Below are positions 1-7,618 of a stretch of DNA of 7,972 nucleotides, piece after piece. A program made the translations under genes and the position numbers. Numbering within the stretch: the first letter of the stretch is position 1; each line of letters begins with the position of its first letter. The notes below the pieces were generated by a model. It was not told the DNA's origin and did no database searches. It saw only the letters and a program-made list of their open reading frames with translations. Source of the stretch: Saprospiraceae bacterium (GTDB lineage: Bacteria; Bacteroidota; Bacteroidia; Chitinophagales; Saprospiraceae); contig JALZVB010000052.1 of assembly GCA_023300835.1 (NCBI GenBank), positions 1-7,972 of the forward strand. Reading direction: 5' to 3'.

Positions 1-84
1 CCTGCTTGTGCCAGTTTTGACTTGTTTAATAATTATATACACAGAGGAGAAGCTTTTAAAGAATCAATAAAGAATTTTGAATAG
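1..84 (+). CDS. murD: MurD, C-terminal end only (UDP-MurNAc-L-Ala:D-Glu ligase)
   Basis: Frame 1 is open from the window edge to a TAG at 82-84 and gives 27 residues that begin PACASFDLFNNYIHRGEAF. This matches the conserved MurD C-terminus, whose usual form is LSPACASFD.F.NYE.RG..F. MurD is the cytoplasmic ATP-dependent ligase that adds D-glutamate to UDP-MurNAc-L-alanine. Its place directly before ftsW is the usual Bacteroidota dcw order. The rest of the gene lies outside the window, so its integrity cannot be judged. Its last 8 bases overlap the proposed ftsW start, which suggests coupled translation. The tail is short, but motif and context agree, so the call is firm. Confidence 0.9.
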   Translation, partial: PACASFDLFNNYIHRGEAFKESIKNFE

Positions 85-1306
85 TATTACAAGCATAGCA
101 AAAAAACTTAAAGGAGATAGAACCATCTGGTTCATTGTACTCATGTTAGGGCTATGTTCTTTATTGTCTGTATACAGTGCGGTAGGAAGTATGGCCTATA
201 AGTCTCATGATGGTAATGCGGAATTCTATCTGATGCAGCAAGCCTTCTTTATTCTTGTTGGCTTAGGTATGATGACCCTCGCATATAGGTTTAACTATAT
301 GATGTACTCTAAGATAGCACCTCTTTTACTGGTGATAAGTATTCCTTTGTTGATCATAACACTTTCTGGTTTTGGTACAGAGATTAATCAAGCACGAAGG
401 TGGTTGACAATCCCCTTTGTAAATAAAACTTTTCAGACTTCTGATTTAGCAAGGTTAGCATTGATTGTATATATAGCGAGAACTGTATCTAATAAACAAG
501 ATGTTATTAAAGATTTTAAATCTGCTTTCTTGCCGATTATTATACCGGTTGTTATGGTCTGTATCTTAATCGCACCAGCTGATTTAAGTACAGCCTTGTT
601 GTTGTTTGCAACCTGTATATTGATTATGCTTATTGGGAGAGTTTCAGTTAAGTATGTTCTGATCATGTTTGGATTTGGTGTCTTGGCGATGTTAGTATTA
701 ATTGCCTTGGGTACAGCTTTTCCAGAAGTGATAAGATTAGAAACTTGGATATCAAGAATAAACGAATACTTATATAATACTGATGGCGGATGGCAAATTC
801 AGCAATCGAAAATTGCTTTAGCAAACGGAGGTTGGTTTGGAGAAGGACCAGGAGGAAGTGTACAAAGAGACTACTTGCCTTTTCCTTATGCGGATTTCAT
901 TTTTGCGATCATTTGTGAGGAATATGGAATACTCGGAGCGATTGTCGTTATAGGTTTGTATTTAGGCTTATTGTTTAGATGTACAAGTATTGTTACGAAG
1001 TGTCATAAGACATTTGGTGCTTTATTAGCGATAGGTTTGTGTCTTAATATTGTTATTCAAGCTTTTGCTAATATGGCGGTATCTGTACACTTATTGCCCG
1101 TCACAGGCTTGACACTACCGCTCATCAGTATGGGTGGAACGTCTGTGATATTTACTTGTATATCATTAGGGATAATTCTAAGTGTCAGTAAGTATGTTGA
1201 GGAGTACAGTACATTTGAAATACTGGAAGAAGAAGCACAAGTGGCTTCAGAAAATACAAATAGTGTAGTATCAAAGAAAGGATTAAAGTATGAGAATTAT
1301 TATTAG
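77..1306 (+). CDS. ftsW: FtsW, septal peptidoglycan glycosyltransferase (SEDS family)
   Basis: This is a 409-residue polytopic membrane protein of normal length for SEDS proteins. FtsW polymerises lipid II into septal glycan together with its partner class B PBP. Visible landmarks are a first membrane segment near residues 17-37, NQARRWL at 104-110, QTSDLARLALIVYIA at 120-134, PADLSTALLL at 167-176, the GWQIQQSKIALANGGWFG region from 238, and TGLTLPLISMGG at 343-354. D273 in ADFIFAII aligns with the catalytic aspartate of E. coli FtsW (D297), by my recollection of that sequence. The TTG at 77 is chosen because the residues after it (KGDRTIWFIVLM) resemble other Bacteroidota FtsW N-termini. 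The next in-frame ATG, at 143, would cut into the first membrane segment. No clear ribosome binding site precedes the TTG. The C-terminus is a polar cytoplasmic tail, and the gene overlaps murG by 17 bases. FtsW is preferred over RodA because of the dcw context. Confidence 0.97.
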   Translation: MNSITSIAKKLKGDRTIWFIVLMLGLCSLLSVYSAVGSMAYKSHDGNAEFYLMQQAFFILVGLGMMTLAYRFNYMMYSKIAPLLLVISIPLLIITLSGFGTEINQARRWLTIPFVNKTFQTSDLARLALIVYIARTVSNKQDVIKDFKSAFLPIIIPVVMVCILIAPADLSTALLLFATCILIMLIGRVSVKYVLIMFGFGVLAMLVLIALGTAFPEVIRLETWISRINEYLYNTDGGWQIQQSKIALANGGWFGEGPGGSVQRDYLPFPYADFIFAIICEEYGILGAIVVIGLYLGLLFRCTSIVTKCHKTFGALLAIGLCLNIVIQAFANMAVSVHLLPVTGLTLPLISMGGTSVIFTCISLGIILSVSKYVEEYSTFEILEEEAQVASENTNSVVSKKGLKYENYY

Positions 1307-2387
1307 TGGAGGAGGCTCAGGTGGACATGTCTATCCAGCCATCGCTATTGCTAATGCTCTCAAAAGTAAAGGAGTTACAGATATTTTATTCGTTGGTGCT
1401 AAGGATAAAATGGAGATGATAAAAGTGCCACAGGCCGGATACAAAATAGAAGGTCTTAAAATAAGTGGTTTTCACAGATCACGTAAGTGGAGAAACATAG
1501 GTTTCCCATTTAAATTATTTTTCGGCCTTATTAAGGCAAAAAAGATCATTGACAATTTTAAACCTGATGTAGTTATAGGTGTAGGAGGTTTTGCAAGTGG
1601 GCCGACATTAAAAGTCGCTCAATTTAAAAATATACCTACAGTTATACAGGAACAGAACTCGTTTCCAGGTATTACAAATAAGTTACTAGCTAGTAGTGCT
1701 AAGAAAATATTTGTAGCTTATAATGGAATGGAAAAGTTCTTTCCTCAAGAATCAATTATTTTTTCTGGTAACCCAGTACGTAAAGACTTATATAATATAG
1801 AAAGTCTTAAAGCTGAAGCTGCTAAACATTTTGAACTTGATGAATCTAAGAAAACCATTCTCGTTATGGGAGGTAGTTTAGGTGCAAGATCTCTTAATGA
1901 AGCTATGCTTTCCTCGTATGATAAATTACGGAATGAGGATAATGTTCAAGTGATTTGGCAAGTAGGTAAGCTGTATTATGATGAAATAAACAACAGGGTT
2001 AGAGATAAGGCAGATAGTATTAAAATTTTGCCTTTTATTGATAAAATGAAATTAGCATATAGTATAGCTGACATTGTAGTTTCTAGATCTGGAGCATTAA
2101 CAATTTCAGAACTTTCGATTGTTGGAAAGCCATGCATACTTGTTCCTTCACCTAATGTGGCTGAAGATCATCAAACAAAAAATGCGAATGCACTAGTTGA
2201 AACAGGAGCTGCTTTTATGGTACCTGATTCACAAGCCAATGAAAAACTTTTTGATGAGACTTTGTTATTACTTAGTGATTCAGATAGACAATCAAAGATG
2301 AGTGACGCTATTATAAAGTTAGCTAAACCATCTGCAGTTGATGAAATAACTGATGGCATAATTAAACTTGCTAATCATGTTAATTAA
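1290..2387 (+). CDS. murG: MurG, lipid II synthase (UDP-GlcNAc transferase)
   Basis: This 365-residue GT28-family protein transfers GlcNAc from UDP-GlcNAc to lipid I at the inner face of the membrane, making lipid II, the substrate of FtsW. The N-terminal domain carries the glycine-rich GGGSGGH loop (7-13), GVGGFASG (97-104) and QEQNSFPG (120-127). The QEQNS form resembles Bacteroidota members, where E. coli has HEQN. The C-terminal UDP-GlcNAc domain carries GNPVR (160-164), GGSLGAR (194-200), SRSGALTISE (265-274) and DHQTKNA (293-299). Length and motif order are normal and nothing is missing. The ATG at 1290 puts the GGGSGGH loop at the usual distance from the start. The gene overlaps ftsW by 17 bases and murC by 11. 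Confidence 0.98.
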   Translation: MRIIISGGGSGGHVYPAIAIANALKSKGVTDILFVGAKDKMEMIKVPQAGYKIEGLKISGFHRSRKWRNIGFPFKLFFGLIKAKKIIDNFKPDVVIGVGGFASGPTLKVAQFKNIPTVIQEQNSFPGITNKLLASSAKKIFVAYNGMEKFFPQESIIFSGNPVRKDLYNIESLKAEAAKHFELDESKKTILVMGGSLGARSLNEAMLSSYDKLRNEDNVQVIWQVGKLYYDEINNRVRDKADSIKILPFIDKMKLAYSIADIVVSRSGALTISELSIVGKPCILVPSPNVAEDHQTKNANALVETGAAFMVPDSQANEKLFDETLLLLSDSDRQSKMSDAIIKLAKPSAVDEITDGIIKLANHVN

Positions 2388-3738
2388 GGATTGTAAGAAA
2401 ATATATTTCTTAGGTATTGGTGGAATCGGAATGAGTGCGGTTGCTAGATATTTTAGTAATGTAGGAAAAGAAATTTTCGGTTACGATTTAAATAAAACAA
2501 TGCTTACCAAAAAGTTGGAAGCAGAAGGAATGACAATACATTATAATGAAGATGTTAGTTTAATTCCAGAGGATATTGACATGGTTGTCATGACCCCAGC
2601 TATACCAGACACGAATAGTGAATTAATTTATTTAAAGGAAAAATCATTCGAAATAAAGAAACGAGCTGAAGTTCTAGGTATGATAAGTCGCAATAGTCGA
2701 ACTATTGCAATTGCTGGTACGCATGGTAAGACAACAACAAGTTCAGTTCTTTCACATATTTTGAATGAATGTAAGCTTGATGTTACTGCTTTTCTTGGCG
2801 GAATATTAAGTAAAGAGAAAACGAATTTCATTTGCGGAAACTCTGACATAGTTGTCTTGGAAGCAGATGAATATGATCGTTCTTTTTTGCAATTGACACC
2901 AGAGACTTTAGCAATACTTTCCATGGATCCTGATCATTTGGATATATATGGCACTGTCGAAGAAATGCGAGATGCTTATAGGCAATTGACAAAACAAATT
3001 AAAGTTGGCGGAACATTAATATTAGCAGCAGGTTTAAAAGAACATTTTTCAATAAAGTTGATTGAAGAATTAGAAAATAAAAAAATTAACATAATAACTC
3101 AAGCTAAAGAGTTTGAGTATAAGAATATTGAAGTAGTAAGAAATCAGTACCAGTTTGATTTTAAAGATGAGGCTGTGTCAATTTCTGAAGTTAGAAGCAC
3201 ATTAGCTGGCGTTCATAATATTTCAAATGTTTCTGTTGCGATGGAAATAGCTTTGGTTTATGGTGCGGCAGAAGATGAAATTAAAAAAGCTGTTTCTAGT
3301 TTCCAAGGTATAAGTCGCAGGTTTGAAATTGTTTATTCAGGTTCTAAAATATTGGTTGATGATTATGCGCATCACCCAGTTGAAGTAAAATGTGCGATTT
3401 CTACAGTGAAGACTTTATATTCTGACAAGAAGGTTTTAGGCATATTTCAACCGCATCTTTATTCTAGGACACTGGACTTTTATAAAGAGTTTGCTCAAGA
3501 GTTGAGTCATTTAGATGAAGTATGGTTACTGCCAATATATCCAGCTAGAGAAAAGCCAATAGAAGGTGTTAAATCTGAACTGATTTATAATTTAATCAGG
3601 AACAGAAATAAGAAATTAGTTTTAGAAGAGGATATTGAAAGTGAATTAGAGAAAATAGAATTTGATGTTATAATAACAATAGGCGCATCAGATTTAAATA
3701 AACATCATAGTAAAATAATAAAGTACTTAAAAGAATAA
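2377..3738 (+). CDS. murC: MurC, UDP-N-acetylmuramate:L-alanine ligase
   Basis: This 453-residue Mur ligase adds L-alanine to UDP-MurNAc at the expense of ATP in the cytoplasm. It is the first of the peptide-adding steps; MurD acts next. The N-terminal nucleotide-binding loop GIGGIGMS is at 13-20, the ATP-binding P-loop GTHGKTT at 114-120, EADEYDRSFL at 162-171, DPDHLDIYG at 184-192, RRFE at 314-317, DDYAHHP at 328-334 and FQPHLYSRT at 357-365. All are intact. I chose ATG 2377 (11-base overlap with murG) over an in-frame TTG at 2368, because it gives the usual short leader before the IYFLGIGGIG strand. The C-terminal motif reads GASDLN, where I would expect something closer to GAGDI; this probably has no effect on function. 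ftsQ follows after one base. Confidence 0.97.
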   Translation: MLIKDCKKIYFLGIGGIGMSAVARYFSNVGKEIFGYDLNKTMLTKKLEAEGMTIHYNEDVSLIPEDIDMVVMTPAIPDTNSELIYLKEKSFEIKKRAEVLGMISRNSRTIAIAGTHGKTTTSSVLSHILNECKLDVTAFLGGILSKEKTNFICGNSDIVVLEADEYDRSFLQLTPETLAILSMDPDHLDIYGTVEEMRDAYRQLTKQIKVGGTLILAAGLKEHFSIKLIEELENKKINIITQAKEFEYKNIEVVRNQYQFDFKDEAVSISEVRSTLAGVHNISNVSVAMEIALVYGAAEDEIKKAVSSFQGISRRFEIVYSGSKILVDDYAHHPVEVKCAISTVKTLYSDKKVLGIFQPHLYSRTLDFYKEFAQELSHLDEVWLLPIYPAREKPIEGVKSELIYNLIRNRNKKLVLEEDIESELEKIEFDVIITIGASDLNKHHSKIIKYLKE

Positions 3739-3739
3739 T

Positions 3740-4519
3740 TTGTCAAAATTGTTAAACATATCAGAGAATACAGTAACCGTTAAGCTAATCATAGCTTGCG
3801 CACTGATTCTATTTTTAGGATTCTCTGTATACAATAGACTTGACAATTCATTGGATAAAGTTGTTATTAGAATCAAAACTAGAAACGACAATAAGTACTT
3901 AGTTAATAAAAGTGATGTTCAATCAATGATACGATCACATCTAGGTTACGAAATCGTAAACTCTAATATTGGTAAAGTAGATCTCTATGATCTAGAAGCG
4001 TTTCTAGAGGATGACGATAGAATAAGTAGAGCTGAATTGTACATTGATAAAAGAAGCTACTTATTTATTAACATACTTCAGAATCTGCCTATTGCAAGAA
4101 TTGATGTGACAGGAGGGGAGGATTATTATCTGGATTATGAAGGTAAGAGAATTGATCTCAAAGGTGATCTTATTAGAGTTCCAGTTGTGACAGGATTTGT
4201 TGATTCCTATTCTTCAAGTTATTCCAAGAACGACGGAAATAATTTAAATGACATACTCAAAGTAGCTCGAAAACTTTATGAAGATGATTTCTTAGAGCCA
4301 TTAGTTGAGCAGATAGATATAGAAGATAATGACGATATAACCTTGACTACTAAATTAGGTAGAACTAAAATAGAGATTGGTTCTGTTGAAGGATTGGATG
4401 ATAAGATGTACCGTTTGAAGACATATTATAAAAATGGTATTAAGAATATCGGCATTAATAAATTTGAGGAATTGAATCTGAGATATGACGGTCAGATAGT
4501 TGGGAAAAAAGCGTCGTAA
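3740..4519 (+). CDS. ftsQ: FtsQ/DivIB-type cell division protein
   Basis: This 259-residue protein has a short cytoplasmic N-terminus, one membrane segment at about residues 14-31, and a periplasmic remainder. The part after the membrane segment, about 41-105, fits a POTRA-like domain (VVIRIKT, then YLVNKSDVQSMI, then LEAFLEDDDRISRAELYID). It is followed by LFINILQNLPIARI, where the QNLPIARI stretch is typical of the FtsQ beta domain, and by YYLDYEGKRIDL. FtsQ links late divisome proteins (FtsL, FtsB, FtsI, FtsW). The family is weakly conserved, so position between murC and ftsA supports much of the call. The start is a TTG at 3740, one base after the murC stop. The next in-frame ATG would lie inside the POTRA region and would remove the membrane anchor. 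Confidence 0.92.
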   Translation: MSKLLNISENTVTVKLIIACALILFLGFSVYNRLDNSLDKVVIRIKTRNDNKYLVNKSDVQSMIRSHLGYEIVNSNIGKVDLYDLEAFLEDDDRISRAELYIDKRSYLFINILQNLPIARIDVTGGEDYYLDYEGKRIDLKGDLIRVPVVTGFVDSYSSSYSKNDGNNLNDILKVARKLYEDDFLEPLVEQIDIEDNDDITLTTKLGRTKIEIGSVEGLDDKMYRLKTYYKNGIKNIGINKFEELNLRYDGQIVGKKAS

Positions 4520-4545
4520 ACAGATTATAGTAAAAAGTAATTCAA

Positions 4546-5856
4546 ATGGAAACAACCAAGTCTAACAATACAATTGCAGTCGCTCTTGACATAGGTACTA
4601 CTAAAGTATGTGCTATTGCGGGACGCATGAATGAGTATGACAAAATAGAAATATTAGGGGTAGGCACTGTCAAGTCAGAAGGTGTTTCTAGAGGTGTAGT
4701 TTCTAATATTAATAAAACGGTAAAAGCAATTAATGAAGCTATACAAATTGCTCAAAGGAATTCTAAAGTAAAGTTTGATAAAGTACATGTAGGTATCGCT
4801 GGTCAACATATAAAAAGTGTTCATCATCATGGTTTGTTAGTAAGAAAAAGTCCCGATGAAGAGATCAATGAAAAAGATGTAAGTGACCTAATAACAGATA
4901 TGCACAAGTTGGTGCTACCTCCAGGTGATAAAATTCTTCATGTATTTCCACAAGAGTTTACTGTAGATGATGCCAGTAAAATTTCAGATCCAATAGGGAT
5001 GCATGGGGTAAGGTTAGAAGCAAATTTCCATATTATTACTGGACAGATTAGCGCATCAAGAGATCTTATGCGTTGTGTTGAAAAATCAGGAATGGAGGTT
5101 GCTGATATCACGCTGGAGCCTATAGCTTCTTCCAAAGCAGTCTTGCATCAAGAAGAGAAAGACGCTGGAGTAGCCCTTGTAGATATAGGGGGTGGAACCA
5201 CTGATATTACAATTTTCAAAGATGGCATTATCAGACATACTTCTGTAATTCCTTTCGGTGGAAATGTCATTACAAATGATATAAAAGAAGGTTGCATGGT
5301 CTTGAAAGATCAAGCAGAAAAGCTAAAAGTAAAATTTGGTTCTGCCCTATCTGAAGAGGTTATTGACAATAGAATAATAACTATTCCATGTATAACGGGA
5401 AGAGATTATAAAGAAATTTCAGAAGTTAATTTAGCAAAGATAATTGAGGCTAGATTAGAAGAAATTTTTGACTACGTACTTTGGGAAATCAAAAGATCTG
5501 GTTACGAAGAAAAATTGATTGCTGGCATCGTCCTTACAGGAGGTGGCTCATTATTGAAAAACATTGAACTTCTTTCAGAATTCTATACAGGAATGCCGAC
5601 AAGAACAGGACAACCAATAGAGCATTTGGCTCATGGTTATTCTAGTCAGATTGCAAGTCCAATATATTCAACGGCAGTAGGATTATTAATTATTGCAGTT
5701 AATAATTTAGAATCTATGGCAACGCCAGTTTACGACTTGGATGATGATGAAGATGAAATAGAAAATATACCGAAAGGAGAAGAAAACAAGTGGTACAAGA
5801 AGATATTTACTTATACCAAAGATTTTTTTGAAGCAACTCCTGATTCTGAATTTTAA
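4546..5856 (+). CDS. ftsA: FtsA, actin-like FtsZ membrane tether
   Basis: This 436-residue actin-fold ATPase binds the FtsZ tail and holds FtsZ filaments at the inner membrane. The phosphate-1 motif ALDIGTTKV is at 13-21, the FtsA-specific 1C subdomain lies at roughly 85-170, phosphate-2 DIGGGTTD is at 213-220, and the adenosine motif TGGGSLL is at 331-337. After an acidic linker (about 398-413, DLDDDEDEIE) comes WYKKIFTYTKDFFE at 416-429. This can form an amphipathic helix and is the likely membrane-targeting sequence. It is followed by a short acidic end. The ATG at 4546 is 26 bases after ftsQ, with an AT-rich leader and no clear Shine-Dalgarno sequence. ftsZ follows after 9 bases. Length and motif set are normal. 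Confidence 0.97.
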   Translation: METTKSNNTIAVALDIGTTKVCAIAGRMNEYDKIEILGVGTVKSEGVSRGVVSNINKTVKAINEAIQIAQRNSKVKFDKVHVGIAGQHIKSVHHHGLLVRKSPDEEINEKDVSDLITDMHKLVLPPGDKILHVFPQEFTVDDASKISDPIGMHGVRLEANFHIITGQISASRDLMRCVEKSGMEVADITLEPIASSKAVLHQEEKDAGVALVDIGGGTTDITIFKDGIIRHTSVIPFGGNVITNDIKEGCMVLKDQAEKLKVKFGSALSEEVIDNRIITIPCITGRDYKEISEVNLAKIIEARLEEIFDYVLWEIKRSGYEEKLIAGIVLTGGGSLLKNIELLSEFYTGMPTRTGQPIEHLAHGYSSQIASPIYSTAVGLLIIAVNNLESMATPVYDLDDDEDEIENIPKGEENKWYKKIFTYTKDFFEATPDSEF

Positions 5857-5865
5857 TTATTAATT

Positions 5866-7305
5866 ATGGAAAGTAATAGTAAGGAACAATCCATGTATAA
5901 CTTATTTGATCAAATGAGCGACTCAATAATAAAAGTGATAGGTGTAGGTGGCGGTGGAAGTAACGCTGTCAATTACATGTACAGAAAAGGAATTGTCGGT
6001 GTTGATTTTGCAGTTTGTAATACAGATCAGCAAGCATTAGATGATAGTCCTGTGCCAATAAAAATTCAATTAGGTCCACACTTGACTGAAGGTATGGGAG
6101 CAGGCTCAATGCCAGAAGTAGGTAAGCAATCTTGTATTGAATCTATTGATGAGGTACGTAACTTTCTCGATACTAATACTAAGATGTTGTTTATTACGGC
6201 AGGTATGGGTGGAGGAACTGGAACAGGAGCAGCACCTATTATTGCTAAGGCTGCTAAAGAGATGGGAATTCTCACAGTAGCTATCGTAACTAAGCCGTTT
6301 AAGTTTGAAGGATTAAGAAGAGTCAACCAAGCTATGGATGGTCTTGAACAGTTAAAGAAAGCTGTCGATGCGATACTAGTTATATCTAATGATCGTGTAA
6401 AAGCCATGTTCGGTAAATTAAGCTTTACAGATGCATTTGCTAAAGCTGATGATATACTGGCAACTGGTGCAAAAGGAATAGCTGAAATAATTACTGTCTC
6501 AGGTTACATAAACGTAGACTTTAAAGATGTCAATACAGTAATGAGAAATAGTGGTGTAGCCATTATGGGATTTGGAACTGCAGAGGGAGAGAATAGAGCT
6601 CAGGTAGCAGTAGACGAAGCACTTAATTCACCCCTTCTAGAAGATAACGATATAAGAGGAGCGCAACATATACTTCTAAATATCTGCTCTGGTACTAAAG
6701 AAGTTACCATGGATGAGATATCTGAAATAACAGAACACATACAAGAGGAAGCAGGTTATGGAACTGATCTAATCTGGGGTAATTGTAAAGATGACAAGTT
6801 AGGGGATAACCTTAGCATTACCATTATTGCAACGGGATTTGATTCTCAAGGAAGAAGAAATCAAGTTATAGAAAAGAAGCAAGAACGTGTTCATTTGGCA
6901 GATGACAATGCGAGTTCTGCGGCATATGATTTGAGTGATGACTCTAATGCTAATGTTATAGAGTTTGATGACATAGACGATATGGTAAGATTCAGCCATA
7001 ATAAAAAAGAGCCTTATGTCAAACCATTAGAATCTAATAGAATAAGTTTAAATGACAATAATTCTTCTTTATATGAGGAGAAGAAGCGAGTTGTAAGAGA
7101 AATAAGAAAACCTCTAAGACCATTAGATAGTCCAAGAGATATTGCAGATCTAGAAGATATTCCTGCATACAAAAGAAAGAAAATATCATTGTCTGACGAT
7201 AAGGATGATGACAAAAATGCAATGTCCAAATTAAGTATTAATGTGGATGAAAATGATAACCCATTTATAGAAAGAACAAATTCCTTTTTCAAAACTGTTG
7301 ACTAG
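5866..7305 (+). CDS. ftsZ: FtsZ, tubulin-like division GTPase with extended C-terminal tail
   Basis: FtsZ polymerises with GTP into the Z ring that organises the divisome. Of 479 residues, the GTPase core covers about 18-330. It shows GGGGSNA at 28-34, the tubulin signature GGGTGTG at 115-121, and the T7 loop NVDFKDV at 216-222, with D218 and D221 matching the residues that complete the neighbouring subunit's active site. From about 340 to 427 lies a long, acidic, low-complexity linker. DIPAYKRKKISL at 431-442 resembles the conserved C-terminal peptide that binds FtsA (E. coli DIPAFLRKQ). A further 37 or so residues follow, ending NPFIERTNSFFKTVD, reminiscent of the NSYLHDNVD-like endings I recall from other Bacteroidota. 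The ATG at 5866 is 9 bases after ftsA. It is the last protein gene seen, and no canonical terminator lies directly behind it. Confidence 0.98.
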   Translation: MESNSKEQSMYNLFDQMSDSIIKVIGVGGGGSNAVNYMYRKGIVGVDFAVCNTDQQALDDSPVPIKIQLGPHLTEGMGAGSMPEVGKQSCIESIDEVRNFLDTNTKMLFITAGMGGGTGTGAAPIIAKAAKEMGILTVAIVTKPFKFEGLRRVNQAMDGLEQLKKAVDAILVISNDRVKAMFGKLSFTDAFAKADDILATGAKGIAEIITVSGYINVDFKDVNTVMRNSGVAIMGFGTAEGENRAQVAVDEALNSPLLEDNDIRGAQHILLNICSGTKEVTMDEISEITEHIQEEAGYGTDLIWGNCKDDKLGDNLSITIIATGFDSQGRRNQVIEKKQERVHLADDNASSAAYDLSDDSNANVIEFDDIDDMVRFSHNKKEPYVKPLESNRISLNDNNSSLYEEKKRVVREIRKPLRPLDSPRDIADLEDIPAYKRKKISLSDDKDDDKNAMSKLSINVDENDNPFIERTNSFFKTVD

Positions 7306-7358
7306 GGTACACAATATAATTTCACTAGAAAGCTAGTAGAATAAGATCAAAATAATAG
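7306..7358 (+). other. ftsZ 3' leader-out with small hairpin
   Basis: This AT-rich stretch lies between the ftsZ stop and the first RNA unit. It holds a perfect 5-bp hairpin, ACTAG (7324-7328), loop AAAG, CTAGT (7333-7337). No T tract follows, so it is not a standard intrinsic terminator. It could protect an mRNA 3' end or be chance. No reading frame of note is seen. The first convincing terminator after ftsZ is the one at 7619, so ftsZ transcription may run into the first RNA unit. Confidence 0.4.
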
Positions 7359-7507
7359 ATTAGAAAAAATAACTCAATCCAACCCGTTTATTTATAAGAA
7401 ACGTTGCAGTAAATCTGACGACGTGAAGTAAACTAGAATTCGGTAGTAGACCTAAACAAAGCTTTCCCAGTACTTAATTTTTTTAAGTCAGGAAGGTTAC
7501 TGAATAT

Positions 7508-7525
7508 GGATTTCGTCTTTTTTTT
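7508..7525 (+). repeat. GGATTTCGTC plus T-tract box, copy A
   Basis: GGATTTCGTC is followed by eight T, three bases after the end of the third predicted helix. The same box with seven T occurs at 7788-7804, directly after the matching helix. The T tract is separated from the helix by more than ten bases, so it is unlike a normal intrinsic terminator. It is more likely a conserved unpaired joining strand, for example a protein site or a strand in a tertiary contact. Its function is unknown. Confidence 0.75.
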
Positions 7526-7592
7526 ATACGTCATATAGAATCTCTAATGAGCGATTTTGTAATGGCTTTAATACGCTTTTCTTTAAGATAAA

Positions 7593-7615
7593 AGATTGGT
7601 TTATTGATTGAGTTT
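7593..7615 (+). repeat. 23-base box, copy A (identical to 7877-7899)
   Basis: The 23 bases starting AGATTGG and ending GAGTTT are identical in both units and are the longest exact match between them. They sit just before each terminator hairpin. The box contains GATTG twice (7594-7598 and 7606-7610), so it can pair with the unit's 5' end in more than one register. In this copy, 7606-7614 pairs with AACTCAATC at 7371-7379, and GGTT at 7598-7601 pairs with AACC at 7381-7384. An alternative register pairs 7594-7599 with TCAATC at 7374-7379. Confidence 0.85.
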
Positions 7616-7618
7616 TGT

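Noticed and set aside
111..145. AAGGAG at 111-116 as a ribosome binding site for a later ftsW start at ATG 143
   Set aside because: The distance of about 26 bases is too long, and that start would remove half of the first membrane segment.
2368..2376. TTG at 2368 as the murC start
   Set aside because: ATG at 2377 is in frame, only three codons later, and gives a normal MurC N-terminus with a shorter overlap with murG.
6066..6407. A 113-codon open frame on the minus strand inside ftsZ
   Set aside because: It is fully antisense to the conserved FtsZ GTPase core, has no recognisable domain, and is explained by the codon use of ftsZ. The other minus-strand frames are dismissed for the same reason.
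7298..7320. TTGACT and TATAAT as a sigma70-type promoter for RNA copy A
   Set aside because: The spacer is only 11 bases where about 17 is needed, TTGACT overlaps the ftsZ stop, and Bacteroidota promoters usually have a different consensus (TTTG and TAnnTTTG).
7506..7538. A 10-codon ORF (MDFVFFLYVI) over the GGATTTCGTC box in copy A
   Set aside because: Copy B has no start codon at the same place and its frame continues differently, so the box is not conserved as a peptide.
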